Assembly: GCF_021025955.1 (NCBI RefSeq)
Contig: NZ_JAJNCL010000010.1
Span: 124,001 to 188,000 of the forward strand
Direction of reading: 5' to 3'
DNA length: 64,000 nt
Source of the DNA: Rhodococcus qingshengii
GTDB taxonomy: Bacteria; Actinomycetota; Actinomycetes; Mycobacteriales; Mycobacteriaceae
The notes under the pieces are model-generated. The model ran no database searches. It was not told the DNA's origin and saw nothing but the letters and a program-made list of their open reading frames with translations. This document shows positions 55,315-63,983 of this stretch, in pieces (within the stretch, counting starts at the first letter, position 1; the number at the start of each line of letters is the position of its first letter). Position numbers and translations under genes: made by a program.

Positions 55315-55776
55315 TCAGGCTCGCTGCTCGCGGAAGAAATCTTCCAAAAGCCCAGCGCATTCGTCCTCGAGGACCCCGCCGCGCACCTGCGGCCGGTAGG
55401 TCAATCTTTTGTCTCGAACTACGTCCCATAAAGATCCGACGGCACCGGTTTTCGGCTCCCACGCCCCGAAAACGACTCTGGAAACCCGGGCGAGGACCAG
55501 CGCGCCCGCGCACATCGTGCAGGGCTCGAGGGTGACGGCCAGCGTCGCGCCTTCCAGTCGCCAACCGTCGCCGTAGATTTTTGCGGCAGCACGCAACGCG
55601 ACGATCTCGGCATGCGCGGTCGGATCGGATGACGCTTCCCTGGCATTGGCGGCGCGAGCAACTTCGACGCCGTCGCCGTCGAACACCACGGCGCCGACCG
55701 GGACGTCGGCGTCGGAAGCGGAGCGCGCAGCCACGATGGCCGCACGGATCATGCGCTGATCGTCAGCGAGAGTCAT
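55315..55776 (-). CDS. tadA: tRNA adenosine(34) deaminase TadA
   Basis: A 153-residue zinc deaminase: HAEI (His ligand and catalytic Glu) near residue 55 and PCTMC (two Cys ligands) near residue 85, with the GAVGSLWDVVRD tRNA-contact region. It converts A34 to inosine in tRNA-Arg(ACG). The ATG at 55776 directly abuts the stop of the TadA-associated gene upstream, as in mycobacteria (Rv3752c-Rv3753c). Confidence 0.95.
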   Translation of the reverse strand: MTLADDQRMIRAAIVAARSASDADVPVGAVVFDGDGVEVARAANAREASSDPTAHAEIVALRAAAKIYGDGWRLEGATLAVTLEPCTMCAGALVLARVSRVVFGAWEPKTGAVGSLWDVVRDKRLTYRPQVRGGVLEDECAGLLEDFFREQRA

Positions 55777-56316
55777 CTAGCGCGGGAGCTTGTCGAGCGC
55801 TGCGCCGAACTCGGACGCGAACCCGAGTCGCTGCGCGATCATCCCCAACTGCTCGTCCGGATAGAGATCGGTCTCGGCCGCGATGACGGCGAGTACGGGT
55901 TCCGGCAGGCCCAGATCGGTGAGGACGGACAGATCGCCCTCTTCCCAGGGTTCGACATCGTCGAGGTCGTCCGGGTCGATATCGGGGATCTCGATGTGCA
56001 AGGCGTCGAGGACGTCGGCTGCGATGTCGTAGTCGATGGCGGCAGTCGCGTCGGAAATCAACAACTGCGTGCCCGACGGGGCCGGGCGCAACACGATGAA
56101 GAACTCGTCGTCGACGTCGAGAAGACCGAAGACGGCACCCGAACTTCGCAGCTCACGCAGCTGCGTTTCGGCGGCCGAGAGCGAGGTCAACGCGTCGGGC
56201 GTCAGTGCCTTGACCGTCCAACGCCCCTCTTCACGGACCACCGCGACACCGAAGCCTTCAAGCTCCTCCGACTGGTTCGAAGAGGCGCTCTTGTTACCCG
56301 CGCGCTGTGCACCCAT
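55777..56316 (-). CDS. tRNA adenosine deaminase-associated protein
   Basis: A 179-residue actinobacterial protein found next to tadA: acidic, with FGVAVVREEGRWTVKALTPDAL, VFGLLDVDDEFFIVLRPAPSG and a C-terminal DEQLGMIAQRLGFASEFGAALDKL. It corresponds in position to Rv3753c. Its role in deamination is presumed only from conservation of the pair. The start is set at ATG 56316. Confidence 0.88.
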   Translation of the reverse strand: MGAQRAGNKSASSNQSEELEGFGVAVVREEGRWTVKALTPDALTSLSAAETQLRELRSSGAVFGLLDVDDEFFIVLRPAPSGTQLLISDATAAIDYDIAADVLDALHIEIPDIDPDDLDDVEPWEEGDLSVLTDLGLPEPVLAVIAAETDLYPDEQLGMIAQRLGFASEFGAALDKLPR

Positions 56317-56364
56317 GGCGCAACGGTAGCCCGCCTGGTGCCAGTGAGTGAAGTCCGAGCATCG

Positions 56365-57339
56365 ATGTGCCAACCTGAACTCGTGTCTGCGATCGATTCC
56401 GCCCCACCAGTCTGCGTTCTCGGCCTCGGATTGATCGGCGGTTCTCTACTTCGCGCCGCCGTCCGATCCGGCCGTCAGGCGTGGGGTTACAACCGTTCCA
56501 GTGAGTCCGCCGACGCGGCGCGAGCCGACGGTTTCGACGCCGACACCGACCTGGTTTCCACACTGCGCAGGGCGAACGAGAGCGGTGCCGTCATTGTGAT
56601 CGCCGTACCCATGCCTGCCGTCGACGCCACCTTGGCGGCAATCGCCGGGCATGCGCCGAACAATCCGATCACCGACGTCGTCAGCGTCAAGGGTGAAGTG
56701 AAGGCCGCGGTCGAACGAGCGGGCTTGAGCGCCAAGTTCGTGGGCGGTCATCCGATGACAGGGACGTCGGCGTCAGGTTGGGCGGTCGGAGATGCAGATC
56801 TGTTCGTCGACGCGGTGTGGGTCGTTGCCACCGACGAGGGCGTCGACGCAGACGTGTGGACGCAGGTCGCCGATCTCGCGCTCGACTGCGGCTCGGTGGT
56901 CGTGCCTGCCGAATCTCTGGAGCACGACCGAGCAGTCGCGCGTATCTCGCACTTGCCTCACCTGCTCGCGGAAACACTTGCGATCACGGGAGCGGCCGGC
57001 GGCGAACTGGCACTCGGGCTGGCTGCCGGATCATTTCGCGATGGCACTCGCGTGGCCGGAAGCGCACCCGGCCTGGTGCGGGCGATGTGTGAGGGCAACC
57101 GCGACGCCCTGCTGGTCGCGCTGGACGAAGCGCTCGACCTTCTGCAGGGCGCACGTACCGATCTGCTCGACAACGGCTCGACGGCACGATTGGTGGACGC
57201 AGGGTTCGCGGCGCGCGGCGCTTACGAGTCACACGAGCGGTGGGACATCGAAGACGTTCAGGTCGGAGAACCCGACTGGATCGACCGGATGCGAGACGCC
57301 GGTCGACGCGGCGGCGTCATCCGGCGATCCGAAACCTAG
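56365..57339 (+). CDS. tyrA: Prephenate dehydrogenase
   Basis: A 324-residue TyrA: Rossmann motif VLGLGLIGGSLLRAA near residue 19, IAVPMPAVDATLAAI, VVSVKGEV, the prephenate-binding GGHPMTGTSASGW and SHLPHLLAETLA. It oxidatively decarboxylates prephenate to 4-hydroxyphenylpyruvate in tyrosine synthesis. Start ATG 56365 (GTG 56383 possible). It is divergent from the TadA pair, as in Rv3753c-Rv3754. Confidence 0.93.
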   Translation: MCQPELVSAIDSAPPVCVLGLGLIGGSLLRAAVRSGRQAWGYNRSSESADAARADGFDADTDLVSTLRRANESGAVIVIAVPMPAVDATLAAIAGHAPNNPITDVVSVKGEVKAAVERAGLSAKFVGGHPMTGTSASGWAVGDADLFVDAVWVVATDEGVDADVWTQVADLALDCGSVVVPAESLEHDRAVARISHLPHLLAETLAITGAAGGELALGLAAGSFRDGTRVAGSAPGLVRAMCEGNRDALLVALDEALDLLQGARTDLLDNGSTARLVDAGFAARGAYESHERWDIEDVQVGEPDWIDRMRDAGRRGGVIRRSET

Positions 57340-57350
57340 AAATACGAAAC

Positions 57351-57938
57351 CTAGATACGAGTTGCCAGACCCGGGTAGTCGAGGACAAAGCCTTCGGTGT
57401 CGACGGACAGCGTCGAGCTGGACACCGGGGACAGCACACTGATTCCGTCGGTGCCGGAGCTGTACGTGATGGTCGCACCCTCGACGCGCAGGTCGAGAAG
57501 GTTGACGTAGACGACCGGAACCTCGGCGTCTTCGATGTCGTTCTGCAAACCGACGCGGCGGATGGGCAGCGTGTTGAAGAACGGACTGAGGATCACGTCG
57601 ACGTCGAGTGCACCGTCGAACGCCGAGCGCTGATGGCTGGCGCCGTTCTCGACCATCCAGGTACCTTCCTCGTCCCGGCTGATCGACATCTGACGCTCAC
57701 CGGCGGCCAAGGCGGTCCGCACGGAGAGCCTGCGAGTGATGCCAGCCTCGTCGGTGACCAGGTCGTATGACGCGCTGAATGCCGGGTGCTCGCTGCAGGC
57801 TCCACCGATGATTCGGCCGGAAGCCTTGATGCGATTTCCGTTCAGCTGCACACGAACAGACTCCATACGAGGAGCGTTGTGGGCCTGCCAGGTCAATACC
57901 GCGGGCCAGGACGCGTCACCGGAAGGTTGGATGCTCAC
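57351..57938 (-). CDS. Putative glycolipid-binding domain protein (PF06475-like)
   Basis: A 195-residue protein resembling the glycolipid-binding family: PAVLTWQAHNAPRMESVRVQLNGNRIKASGRIIGG, FSASYDLVTDEAGITRRLSVRT, CVDLDVDVILSPFFNTLPIRRVGL-type strand region and VPVVYVNLLDLRVE. The start is GTG 57938; the frame is open much further upstream, but that part is antisense to the methyltransferase. It is convergent with tyrA. Confidence 0.78.
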   Translation of the reverse strand: MSIQPSGDASWPAVLTWQAHNAPRMESVRVQLNGNRIKASGRIIGGACSEHPAFSASYDLVTDEAGITRRLSVRTALAAGERQMSISRDEEGTWMVENGASHQRSAFDGALDVDVILSPFFNTLPIRRVGLQNDIEDAEVPVVYVNLLDLRVEGATITYSSGTDGISVLSPVSSSTLSVDTEGFVLDYPGLATRI

Positions 57939-58158
57939 CCGACCACGGTAATGGACGAACGGGCGCGGAGCACCGCTGGTTCGGGTTATTGCTCGGATCA
58001 GGGACCTTTCAGGGACTTCGATCGGCCCCGAAGATCTCGATGTAAGGCGTTTCACAACGGTTCTTCGGTAAGGAGCACGCCGCGGACCGAATAGTTGGCA
58101 AACGGTGTCGGAGTTCTCGAGTACCGTGCTTCTAGGTCGGTTCGTGAGGAAGGGTGCT

Positions 58159-59322
58159 GTGACGTCGTCGCGGAGCATGGTGGGTTTGTTTGCCGGTATC
58201 GGTGGGCTCGAGTTGGGGCTCTCGGAACATGGGTGGAACACCGAACTGCTGTGTGAAATCGATCCCGGCGCCCAGGCAGTTCTCCGTTCGCGTTTCGCTG
58301 ACGTGCCGTTGCACGGTGACGTCACCAAACTGCGTGCGCTACCCAGTGACATCGAATTGGTTGCGGCCGGTTTCCCCTGCCAGGACCTCTCGCAGGCCGG
58401 CAAGACCGCAGGCATCACCGGCGCGCGTTCGGGCCTGGTGGACGAGGTGTTCCGTCTGGTCAAGCGCAAGAAGGGCCCGCGCTGGCTGTTGATCGAGAAC
58501 GTTCCGTTCATGCTGCAACTCGGCAAGGGCGCTGCCATGCGGCACATCACCGACGCGCTCGAAGACCTCGGATACACGTGGGCGTACCGGGTGGTCGACG
58601 CCCGCGCCTTCGGACTCCCCCAGCGTCGCCAGCGGGTCATCATGCTCGCCTCGCGTACGGATGATCCCCGCGAAATCCTGTTCGGCCAGGACGCTGGCGA
58701 GCGCCTGGGCGGCGATCCCGCGGACTACCCGTGCGGCTTCTACTGGACCGAAGGCACCCGCGGACTCGGATGGGCCGTCAACGCCGTTCCGACGCTCAAG
58801 GGCGGCTCGTCCGTCGGCATCCCCAGCCAACCGGCAGTCCGGTTGCCGTCCGGTGAGATCGTCACCCCCGGCCTCGTCGACGCCGAACGCTTACAGGGTT
58901 TCGATCCCGACTGGACGCTGCCGTCCGTCGAGGTCCCCGGCCTTCGCCACAGCCACCGATGGAAGCTCGTCGGCAATGCCGTGAGCGTGCGGATGGCGTC
59001 GTGGGTCGGTGGCCGGTTGAGCGATCCCATCGAATACGACGCCGCGGGCGAGACGCCACTCGAACCGGGCGACGCCTGGCCGAGTGCGGCCTGGGGCCGT
59101 AACCGCCAGGCCTTCCGCGTCCATACCTCGACCTGGCCGGTCCAGTACGACTACGAGGATCTGAGCGGCTTCCTCGAAGACACGCGGTTGCTGTCGGCAC
59201 GGGCGACGGCCGGCTTCCTCAAGCGCGCCCGCATGGGCAATCTTCGGTTCATTCCCGGTTTCATCGAGGACGTCGAAAGCCATCTCGAGCGGATGGGTGG
59301 ATACCCCGAGGCCGCGGCATGA
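58159..59322 (+). CDS. DNA (cytosine-5-)-methyltransferase
   Basis: A 387-residue C5 methyltransferase with motifs in order: SAM motif GLFAGIGGLELGL, motif IV GFPCQDLSQAG (catalytic Cys74), motif VI LLIENVPFM, motif VIII FGLPQRRQRVIMLA, a variable target-recognition region, motif X LVGNAVSVRMASW. The start is set at GTG 58159 behind GAGGAAGGG. Next come a nuclease-like gene (4-bp overlap) and vsr, so this is the modification arm of a type II system. The recognition sequence cannot be read from the protein. Confidence 0.92.
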   Translation: MTSSRSMVGLFAGIGGLELGLSEHGWNTELLCEIDPGAQAVLRSRFADVPLHGDVTKLRALPSDIELVAAGFPCQDLSQAGKTAGITGARSGLVDEVFRLVKRKKGPRWLLIENVPFMLQLGKGAAMRHITDALEDLGYTWAYRVVDARAFGLPQRRQRVIMLASRTDDPREILFGQDAGERLGGDPADYPCGFYWTEGTRGLGWAVNAVPTLKGGSSVGIPSQPAVRLPSGEIVTPGLVDAERLQGFDPDWTLPSVEVPGLRHSHRWKLVGNAVSVRMASWVGGRLSDPIEYDAAGETPLEPGDAWPSAAWGRNRQAFRVHTSTWPVQYDYEDLSGFLEDTRLLSARATAGFLKRARMGNLRFIPGFIEDVESHLERMGGYPEAAA

Positions 59323-60188
59323 CGGACTCACTGTTTCCCGAACCCCTGTTTCCGGAGACACTGTTTTCCGAGCCCGAACACGAACCACTGTGGAGCGCAC
59401 TGCAACTCGCGGGTGACAAGCCTCCTGCCGATGCCGATCGCGGCGAGAAGAAGAACTACGCACAGCGACTGTCCAATCAACTGGCACAGACGGTCGCCGA
59501 TGCTCTGCGTCCGTTGTACCCCAACATCACCCCGACTGCGTCCGGCGAAGGCCAGGAGGCAACCGTCGATGTCGCCAAGGGCCGAAAGCGCTTGGACGTC
59601 AAGGCACTCGACCCCACTCTCGGCCTGATCCTCTGCGTCTCCATCAAGACGTACAACTTCCAGGATTACAGTCCCCGCAGCGGCAAGCTGGGACGCTGGA
59701 CCAAGAACATCGTCCGCAACGACCACGAATTGCGCGGCGAGGCAATGGTTCTGCATCAGCGGCAGCCGTACAGCGTGTTGGTGGCCGTCATGTTCGAGCC
59801 GTACGCCACCTGCGACGACGGCGACCCGACCAAGACCAGCGACACCGGCAAATCCTCTTTTGCACACCACGTCACGACGCTCTCGAAGCGCTCGGGCCGG
59901 GGCAAGCGCGCGGTGGTCGGCGTTCCAGGAAAGGCCTGGGTGGATCTCGGCGCCGAGGACACCCGCTACGACCTCTTCGAGAAGGTCTACATCGGACTCT
60001 ACGAACCCGATGGCGCGGTTCGCTTCTTCGACGTCGACGAACCGCCGCCCCGCAACGGCCGCCCCACCGAAGCTCAGACGCTCTCGTTCACCGACTTCGT
60101 GACCGTCGTGCACGGTGAAGTGGAGCGTCGCAACAGGTTTGCGCCCACCTGGTCAGATCCCGAAGACGGCGACGATTCCGACGGCTGA
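59319..60188 (+). CDS. Probable type II restriction endonuclease (PD-(D/E)XK-like)
   Basis: A 289-residue protein translated by ATGA overlap with the methyltransferase. The N-terminus has short direct peptide repeats (LFPEPLFPETLFSEPE). A PD-(D/E)XK-like core is suggested by SGEGQEATVDVAKGRKRLDVK (Glu80, Asp93) and the hydrophobic strand ILCVSIKTYNF, where SIK110 would take the place of ExK. I do not recognise a characterised endonuclease family. Function is assigned from operon position plus this motif and remains unproven. Confidence 0.7.
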   Translation: MTDSLFPEPLFPETLFSEPEHEPLWSALQLAGDKPPADADRGEKKNYAQRLSNQLAQTVADALRPLYPNITPTASGEGQEATVDVAKGRKRLDVKALDPTLGLILCVSIKTYNFQDYSPRSGKLGRWTKNIVRNDHELRGEAMVLHQRQPYSVLVAVMFEPYATCDDGDPTKTSDTGKSSFAHHVTTLSKRSGRGKRAVVGVPGKAWVDLGAEDTRYDLFEKVYIGLYEPDGAVRFFDVDEPPPRNGRPTEAQTLSFTDFVTVVHGEVERRNRFAPTWSDPEDGDDSDG

Positions 60189-60198
60189 GAGAACCCCG

Positions 60199-60603
60199 GT
60201 GCCTGCGACGGATCCTGCCACCAGCGCTCGGATGAGTGCTCAGCGTCGGCGCGACACCAAACCCGAAATCGCTATTCGACGCGAACTTCATCGGCGTGGG
60301 CTGCGGTACTTCGTGGACCGGGCGCCGGTCAAAGGTGTTCGCCGACGCGCTGATCTGGTGTTTCCGCGCCGCAAAGTCGCGGTGTTCGTGGACGGATGCT
60401 TCTGGCACAGCTGCCCGCAGCATGCGACCTTTCCCAAGAACAACGCGCAGTGGTGGACGGACAAGTTGGCGGCCAACGTGGTTCGCGACCGTGACACCGA
60501 TGCACGTCTGGCAGAGCAGGGTTGGACAGTCATCCGCATCTGGGAGCACGAAGATCCGCTGGTAGCAGCCGAACGCGTCCAGAAAGCCCTGCTCGGTCCG
60601 TAA
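60199..60603 (+). CDS. vsr: Very short patch repair endonuclease
   Basis: A 134-residue Vsr: MSAQRRRDTKPEIAIRRELHRRGLRYFVD, active-site Asp52 (ADLVFPRRKVAVFVDG) and GCFWHSCPQHAT with catalytic-type His70 and zinc Cys/His, then the WEHEDP tail. It nicks at T:G mismatches left by deamination of 5-methylcytosine, which protects the sites methylated by the neighbouring C5 methyltransferase. The start is GTG 60199, 10 bp after the nuclease gene. Confidence 0.94.
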   Translation: MPATDPATSARMSAQRRRDTKPEIAIRRELHRRGLRYFVDRAPVKGVRRRADLVFPRRKVAVFVDGCFWHSCPQHATFPKNNAQWWTDKLAANVVRDRDTDARLAEQGWTVIRIWEHEDPLVAAERVQKALLGP

Positions 60604-60613
60604 GCTCGATTCC

Positions 60614-61303
60614 GTGAAGGAACGCAACGTTGCGCGGTGGGGTTTGGTGGCTGCGCTGGCTCTGGGCGGAATCGTCTACTCGTCGTGGATTCTCGAATTC
60701 TTCCTGGACACCGGCCTCGACCCGGTGACATCGTTCCTCAGCGAACTCGATGCCGAGAACCAGAAATACCGCGATGTCTTCGGCAACGCCGATGTACTGT
60801 CCGCAATCTTGATGTTGATCTCCGGAGCGCTGGGCCTGCTGATGACGCCCCGGCGAAGGCTCTACGTCACCGGTTGGATTGCGCTGGCGGTGTTCGGCAT
60901 CGCGACCATCGCCGACGCGTCGTTCCCCCTCGAATGCTCGGGCGAGGGTTGCCCGTCGAGCGCACCCGACGGTCTACTTCCGCAACTCCACCATGTTCAC
61001 GCGTTGACGAGCAGCGTGGCCGTCTTCGCGATCTTCACCGCGATGATCGCATTCACCGTGGGAGCGTTCAGATATCGCGAGCACCCTTCTTTGCGGACGA
61101 CGGGTCTGACCATTCTGATCCTGACTTCCCTTGCGACGGTGTGGATGTTGACGACCAACAGCATCGAAGTCTCCGGCGGCGGTAATCTCGGACTGGGTAT
61201 CGCTCAACGTGCGCAGGTGCTGGGAATGTCGTTGTGGTTGTGCACCCTGGCATTTGCAATGTCGAAGCCGCCATCCACCGGGCTCCCGACGTCGCAACGC
61301 TGA
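60614..61303 (+). CDS. DUF998 membrane protein
   Basis: A 229-residue protein with six membrane segments, typical of DUF998: WGLVAALALGGIVYSSWILEFF, FLSELDAENQKYRDVFGNADVLSAILMLISGALGLL, HALTSSVAVFAIFTAMIAF. Function unknown. Start GTG 60614, 10 bp after vsr, so it may be co-transcribed with the restriction-modification unit. Confidence 0.82.
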   Translation: MKERNVARWGLVAALALGGIVYSSWILEFFLDTGLDPVTSFLSELDAENQKYRDVFGNADVLSAILMLISGALGLLMTPRRRLYVTGWIALAVFGIATIADASFPLECSGEGCPSSAPDGLLPQLHHVHALTSSVAVFAIFTAMIAFTVGAFRYREHPSLRTTGLTILILTSLATVWMLTTNSIEVSGGGNLGLGIAQRAQVLGMSLWLCTLAFAMSKPPSTGLPTSQR

Positions 61304-61382
61304 CAGGTTTTCCGGCAACCGATTCGGGCGATCCTGGAACTACAACTGAAAATGGCTGCCCCGAACTAGCGAAGGTGTGCCC

Positions 61383-62615
61383 ATGTCTCTCGCGTCGTCG
61401 TTCTTCGCCCATCCGCACCAGGCGTTCACTGCTGGTTTCTATCGCAACGAATCCTTCGACTTCGAGCTACGAGTCGTTCTCGGGCAAGCCACTTACGGCG
61501 CGGCAGACACCGGCGAAGTGCTTTCGGCCATCGCTCACGTCGGCGAGAAGGACCTCGAAGGCTGGTACGAGGCCTGGTTCGACCTCGGCACAAGGGTGTT
61601 CGAGCAGGCCGAAGGGTCAGCCGAGGCCGGGCATTCGCGAAGCGCGTCCAACGCGTATCTGCGGGCGGCGTCGTACTTCGGTGTGGCGATCAACGCCGTC
61701 GACGGCCTCAGTGACGACTCCGTTCTGGTCCCCACTTTCAAACGCCACCGACAAGCGTGGGACCGCTTCGTCGACACCACTGCCCAGCCGGTCGAGCGCG
61801 TCCGGATCCCTTACGAGGACACCTATCTGCCCGGGTACTTCTTCCGGCCGCCCGGAGACGTACGTCGGCCGACGCTGATCATGGTGAACGGCAGCGACGG
61901 CCCGATCAGCGGGCTGTGGGGCAGCGGCGGGGCCCTCGAGCGGGGCTACAACGTGTTGATGTTCGACGGTCCGGGCCAGCAGTCGATGCTCTTCGAGCGC
62001 AACATCCCGTTCCGTCACGACTGGGAAGCCGTCATCACACCCGTCGTCGACTATCTCGTTGACCGGCCGGACATCGATGCGTCGAAGCTGGCGATGTACG
62101 GGATAAGTCAGGGCGGTTACTGGGTGCCGCAGTCGTTGGCGTTCGAGCATCGGATCGCGGCAGCGATCGCCGATCCGGGGGTCGTGGACGTGGCCGCGTC
62201 GTGGCTCGCCCACATCCCCAAGAACATGCAGAAGCTGCTCGACGAGGAGAAGTCGGAGGCCTTCGACCGTGACATGGCGATGGGGATGAAATTCTCCAAG
62301 GACACCGCCCGGATCTGGCGTTTCCGAGCGCGTCCGTACCTCACCGACGGCTACTACAACACCCTCACCGCCGTTCGGAAGTACCACCTCGAACACGTCG
62401 CCGGTTCGATCTCCACTCCCCTGCTCATCACCGATCCGGAAGGCGAGCAGTTCTGGCCGGGTCAATCCAGGCGGCTTGCTGCCCTCTCCGGCGGACCGGC
62501 GACAGTTGTTCCCTTCACCGCTGCCGAGGGCGCGAACTTCCACTGTCAGCCCATGGCGAGGCGTCTGACGGATCAGCGGATGTTCGACTGGCTCGACGAG
62601 CAGTTGGATCTCTGA
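61383..62615 (+). CDS. Alpha/beta hydrolase (DHPON hydrolase/FrsA-like)
   Basis: A 410-residue protein: helical N-terminal cap (~1-140, with NAYLRAASYFGVAIN), then an alpha/beta hydrolase with IMVNGSDGP, GYNVLMFDGPGQ, the nucleophile elbow MYGISQGGYW and the LLITDPEGEQFWPGQ acid loop. The candidate His is in GANFHCQPMARRL. This is the architecture of 2,6-dihydroxypseudooxynicotine hydrolase-like C-C hydrolases. The substrate is unknown. The start ATG 61383 has GAAGG upstream. Confidence 0.82.
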   Translation: MSLASSFFAHPHQAFTAGFYRNESFDFELRVVLGQATYGAADTGEVLSAIAHVGEKDLEGWYEAWFDLGTRVFEQAEGSAEAGHSRSASNAYLRAASYFGVAINAVDGLSDDSVLVPTFKRHRQAWDRFVDTTAQPVERVRIPYEDTYLPGYFFRPPGDVRRPTLIMVNGSDGPISGLWGSGGALERGYNVLMFDGPGQQSMLFERNIPFRHDWEAVITPVVDYLVDRPDIDASKLAMYGISQGGYWVPQSLAFEHRIAAAIADPGVVDVAASWLAHIPKNMQKLLDEEKSEAFDRDMAMGMKFSKDTARIWRFRARPYLTDGYYNTLTAVRKYHLEHVAGSISTPLLITDPEGEQFWPGQSRRLAALSGGPATVVPFTAAEGANFHCQPMARRLTDQRMFDWLDEQLDL

Positions 62616-62616
62616 A

Positions 62617-63795
62617 TCAGGACACTTTCTCTTTTTTCGTCAATAGAGTGGCAATCATCGGCAGCAGTAGAACAGTGATCGCCCCGGCCGCGACAAGAAT
62701 CGACGCGTTGTCCGACGACATCTGATGCGCGTCGACGGCAGCGCCCGTGACGGCCACGATCATCGGCAGACCGGTAGCTCCGTACAACGCGACCTGCGCA
62801 CTTTCACGCGTGGTGAAGGGTGGTTCGACCTTCTCGAACTTGGTCACGAAGAACACCGGCACGCCGCGGACGACAACGATCAGGATCAAAAACGCAATCA
62901 GTATGCCGGGACTCGCGGCGACCGCCGAGACGTCGATCGACATGCCTGACGTGATGAAGAAAATCGGGATGAGGAACCCGAAGGCGATTCCGTCGAGCTT
63001 GATCTCGAGGCGCTCGTCGCCCTCGGGCATCAGTCGACGCAGGATGAAGCCGGCGGCAAACGCGCCCAGAATGACGTCGAGCGAGAACACTGCAGACAGC
63101 ACACCGAGGCTGACCAACAACAGAACGGTGAGACGGACTGTCGTCTGCGCGGTGGTGTCCGCCCCTGCCCGCACCAGTCGATGTGTCCACGAGCCTTCGT
63201 GAATCAGCTTGCCGGGCAGCACCGCCACGATGACGGCGATCAAGGCGAAGACGGCAAGAACTATCAGCGACAGGACGGCACCGCGGGCACTCAGCAAAAC
63301 CGCCATCGCAACGACCGGCCCGAGTTCGCCGACGGCCCCGTGGTTGAGGACGGTCTTGCCCAAGCGCGTATCGAGGAGTTTGTTGTCCTTGAGGATCGGC
63401 AGCAGCGTGCCCAGTGCGGTCGACGTCATCGCGATGGCAACAGCGGCTTCGGCGGAGATCACGTTCCTCATGCCCAGCAGCGCGACCACCGTGAACGCCA
63501 GTGCGAGACAGAACAGCCACGTGTAGAGGGCTCGACGTCCGCCGCGCCCACTGAGTTCTTGTCGGTCGATTTCGTAGCCGGCGAGGAGGAACAGCATGCC
63601 GAGGCCGAGCTCGCGCAGGATGCCGATCGCTTCGCTGTCAGCTGCGATGTTGAGGGCGAACGGCCCGACCACTGCGCCCGCGACGAGCAGCAACACCACT
63701 TCGGGAACCAGCCGCCGCGGGATCAGGCCCGCGACTATCGGCGCAATGGCCGCGATCAGCGCGATCCAGAACAGCGAGGAGGCAATTGAAGGCAC
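62617..63795 (-). CDS. Cation/proton antiporter (CPA2, Na+/H+ exchanger family)
   Basis: A 392-residue protein with ~12 membrane helices: GLGMLFLLAGYEID, AMTSTALGTLLPILKD, VLNHGAVGELGPVVAMAVLL and FAAGFILRRLMPEG. No TrkA-N nucleotide-binding domain follows. It exchanges Na+ or K+ for protons. The stop is 1 bp from the stop of the convergent hydrolase gene. Start 63795. Confidence 0.9.
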   Translation of the reverse strand: MPSIASSLFWIALIAAIAPIVAGLIPRRLVPEVVLLLVAGAVVGPFALNIAADSEAIGILRELGLGMLFLLAGYEIDRQELSGRGGRRALYTWLFCLALAFTVVALLGMRNVISAEAAVAIAMTSTALGTLLPILKDNKLLDTRLGKTVLNHGAVGELGPVVAMAVLLSARGAVLSLIVLAVFALIAVIVAVLPGKLIHEGSWTHRLVRAGADTTAQTTVRLTVLLLVSLGVLSAVFSLDVILGAFAAGFILRRLMPEGDERLEIKLDGIAFGFLIPIFFITSGMSIDVSAVAASPGILIAFLILIVVVRGVPVFFVTKFEKVEPPFTTRESAQVALYGATGLPMIVAVTGAAVDAHQMSSDNASILVAAGAITVLLLPMIATLLTKKEKVS

Positions 63796-63938
63796 GGATC
63801 ATTATCGGATATAGGTGACAAATCTGCGTTCAGTACAGGTGCTTGCGGTACGCCTCTTGTCTCGCAGGCTCGAGGTTGGTCAGCCGCCAACAGGTCAAGA
63901 TGTGACCAACGTCGCCATGAAAGAAAATTCGCATGCAA

Positions 63939-63978
63939 GAAAGCCCCTCACCGGCATCTCTGCCGGTGAGGGGCTTTC
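63939..63978 (-). terminator. Perfect hairpin downstream of the edge tRNA
   Basis: GAAAGCCCCTCACCGGCA and its exact reverse complement flank a 4-base loop. It lies 5 bp beyond the 3' end of the partial tRNA on the minus strand, the usual tRNA terminator position. Confidence 0.85.
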
Positions 63979-63983
63979 TGTTG

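Noticed and set aside
57939..58643. N-terminal extension of the glycolipid-binding protein to 430 residues
   Set aside because: The extension is antisense to the C5 methyltransferase and its promoter; the domain itself begins at the GTG at 57938.
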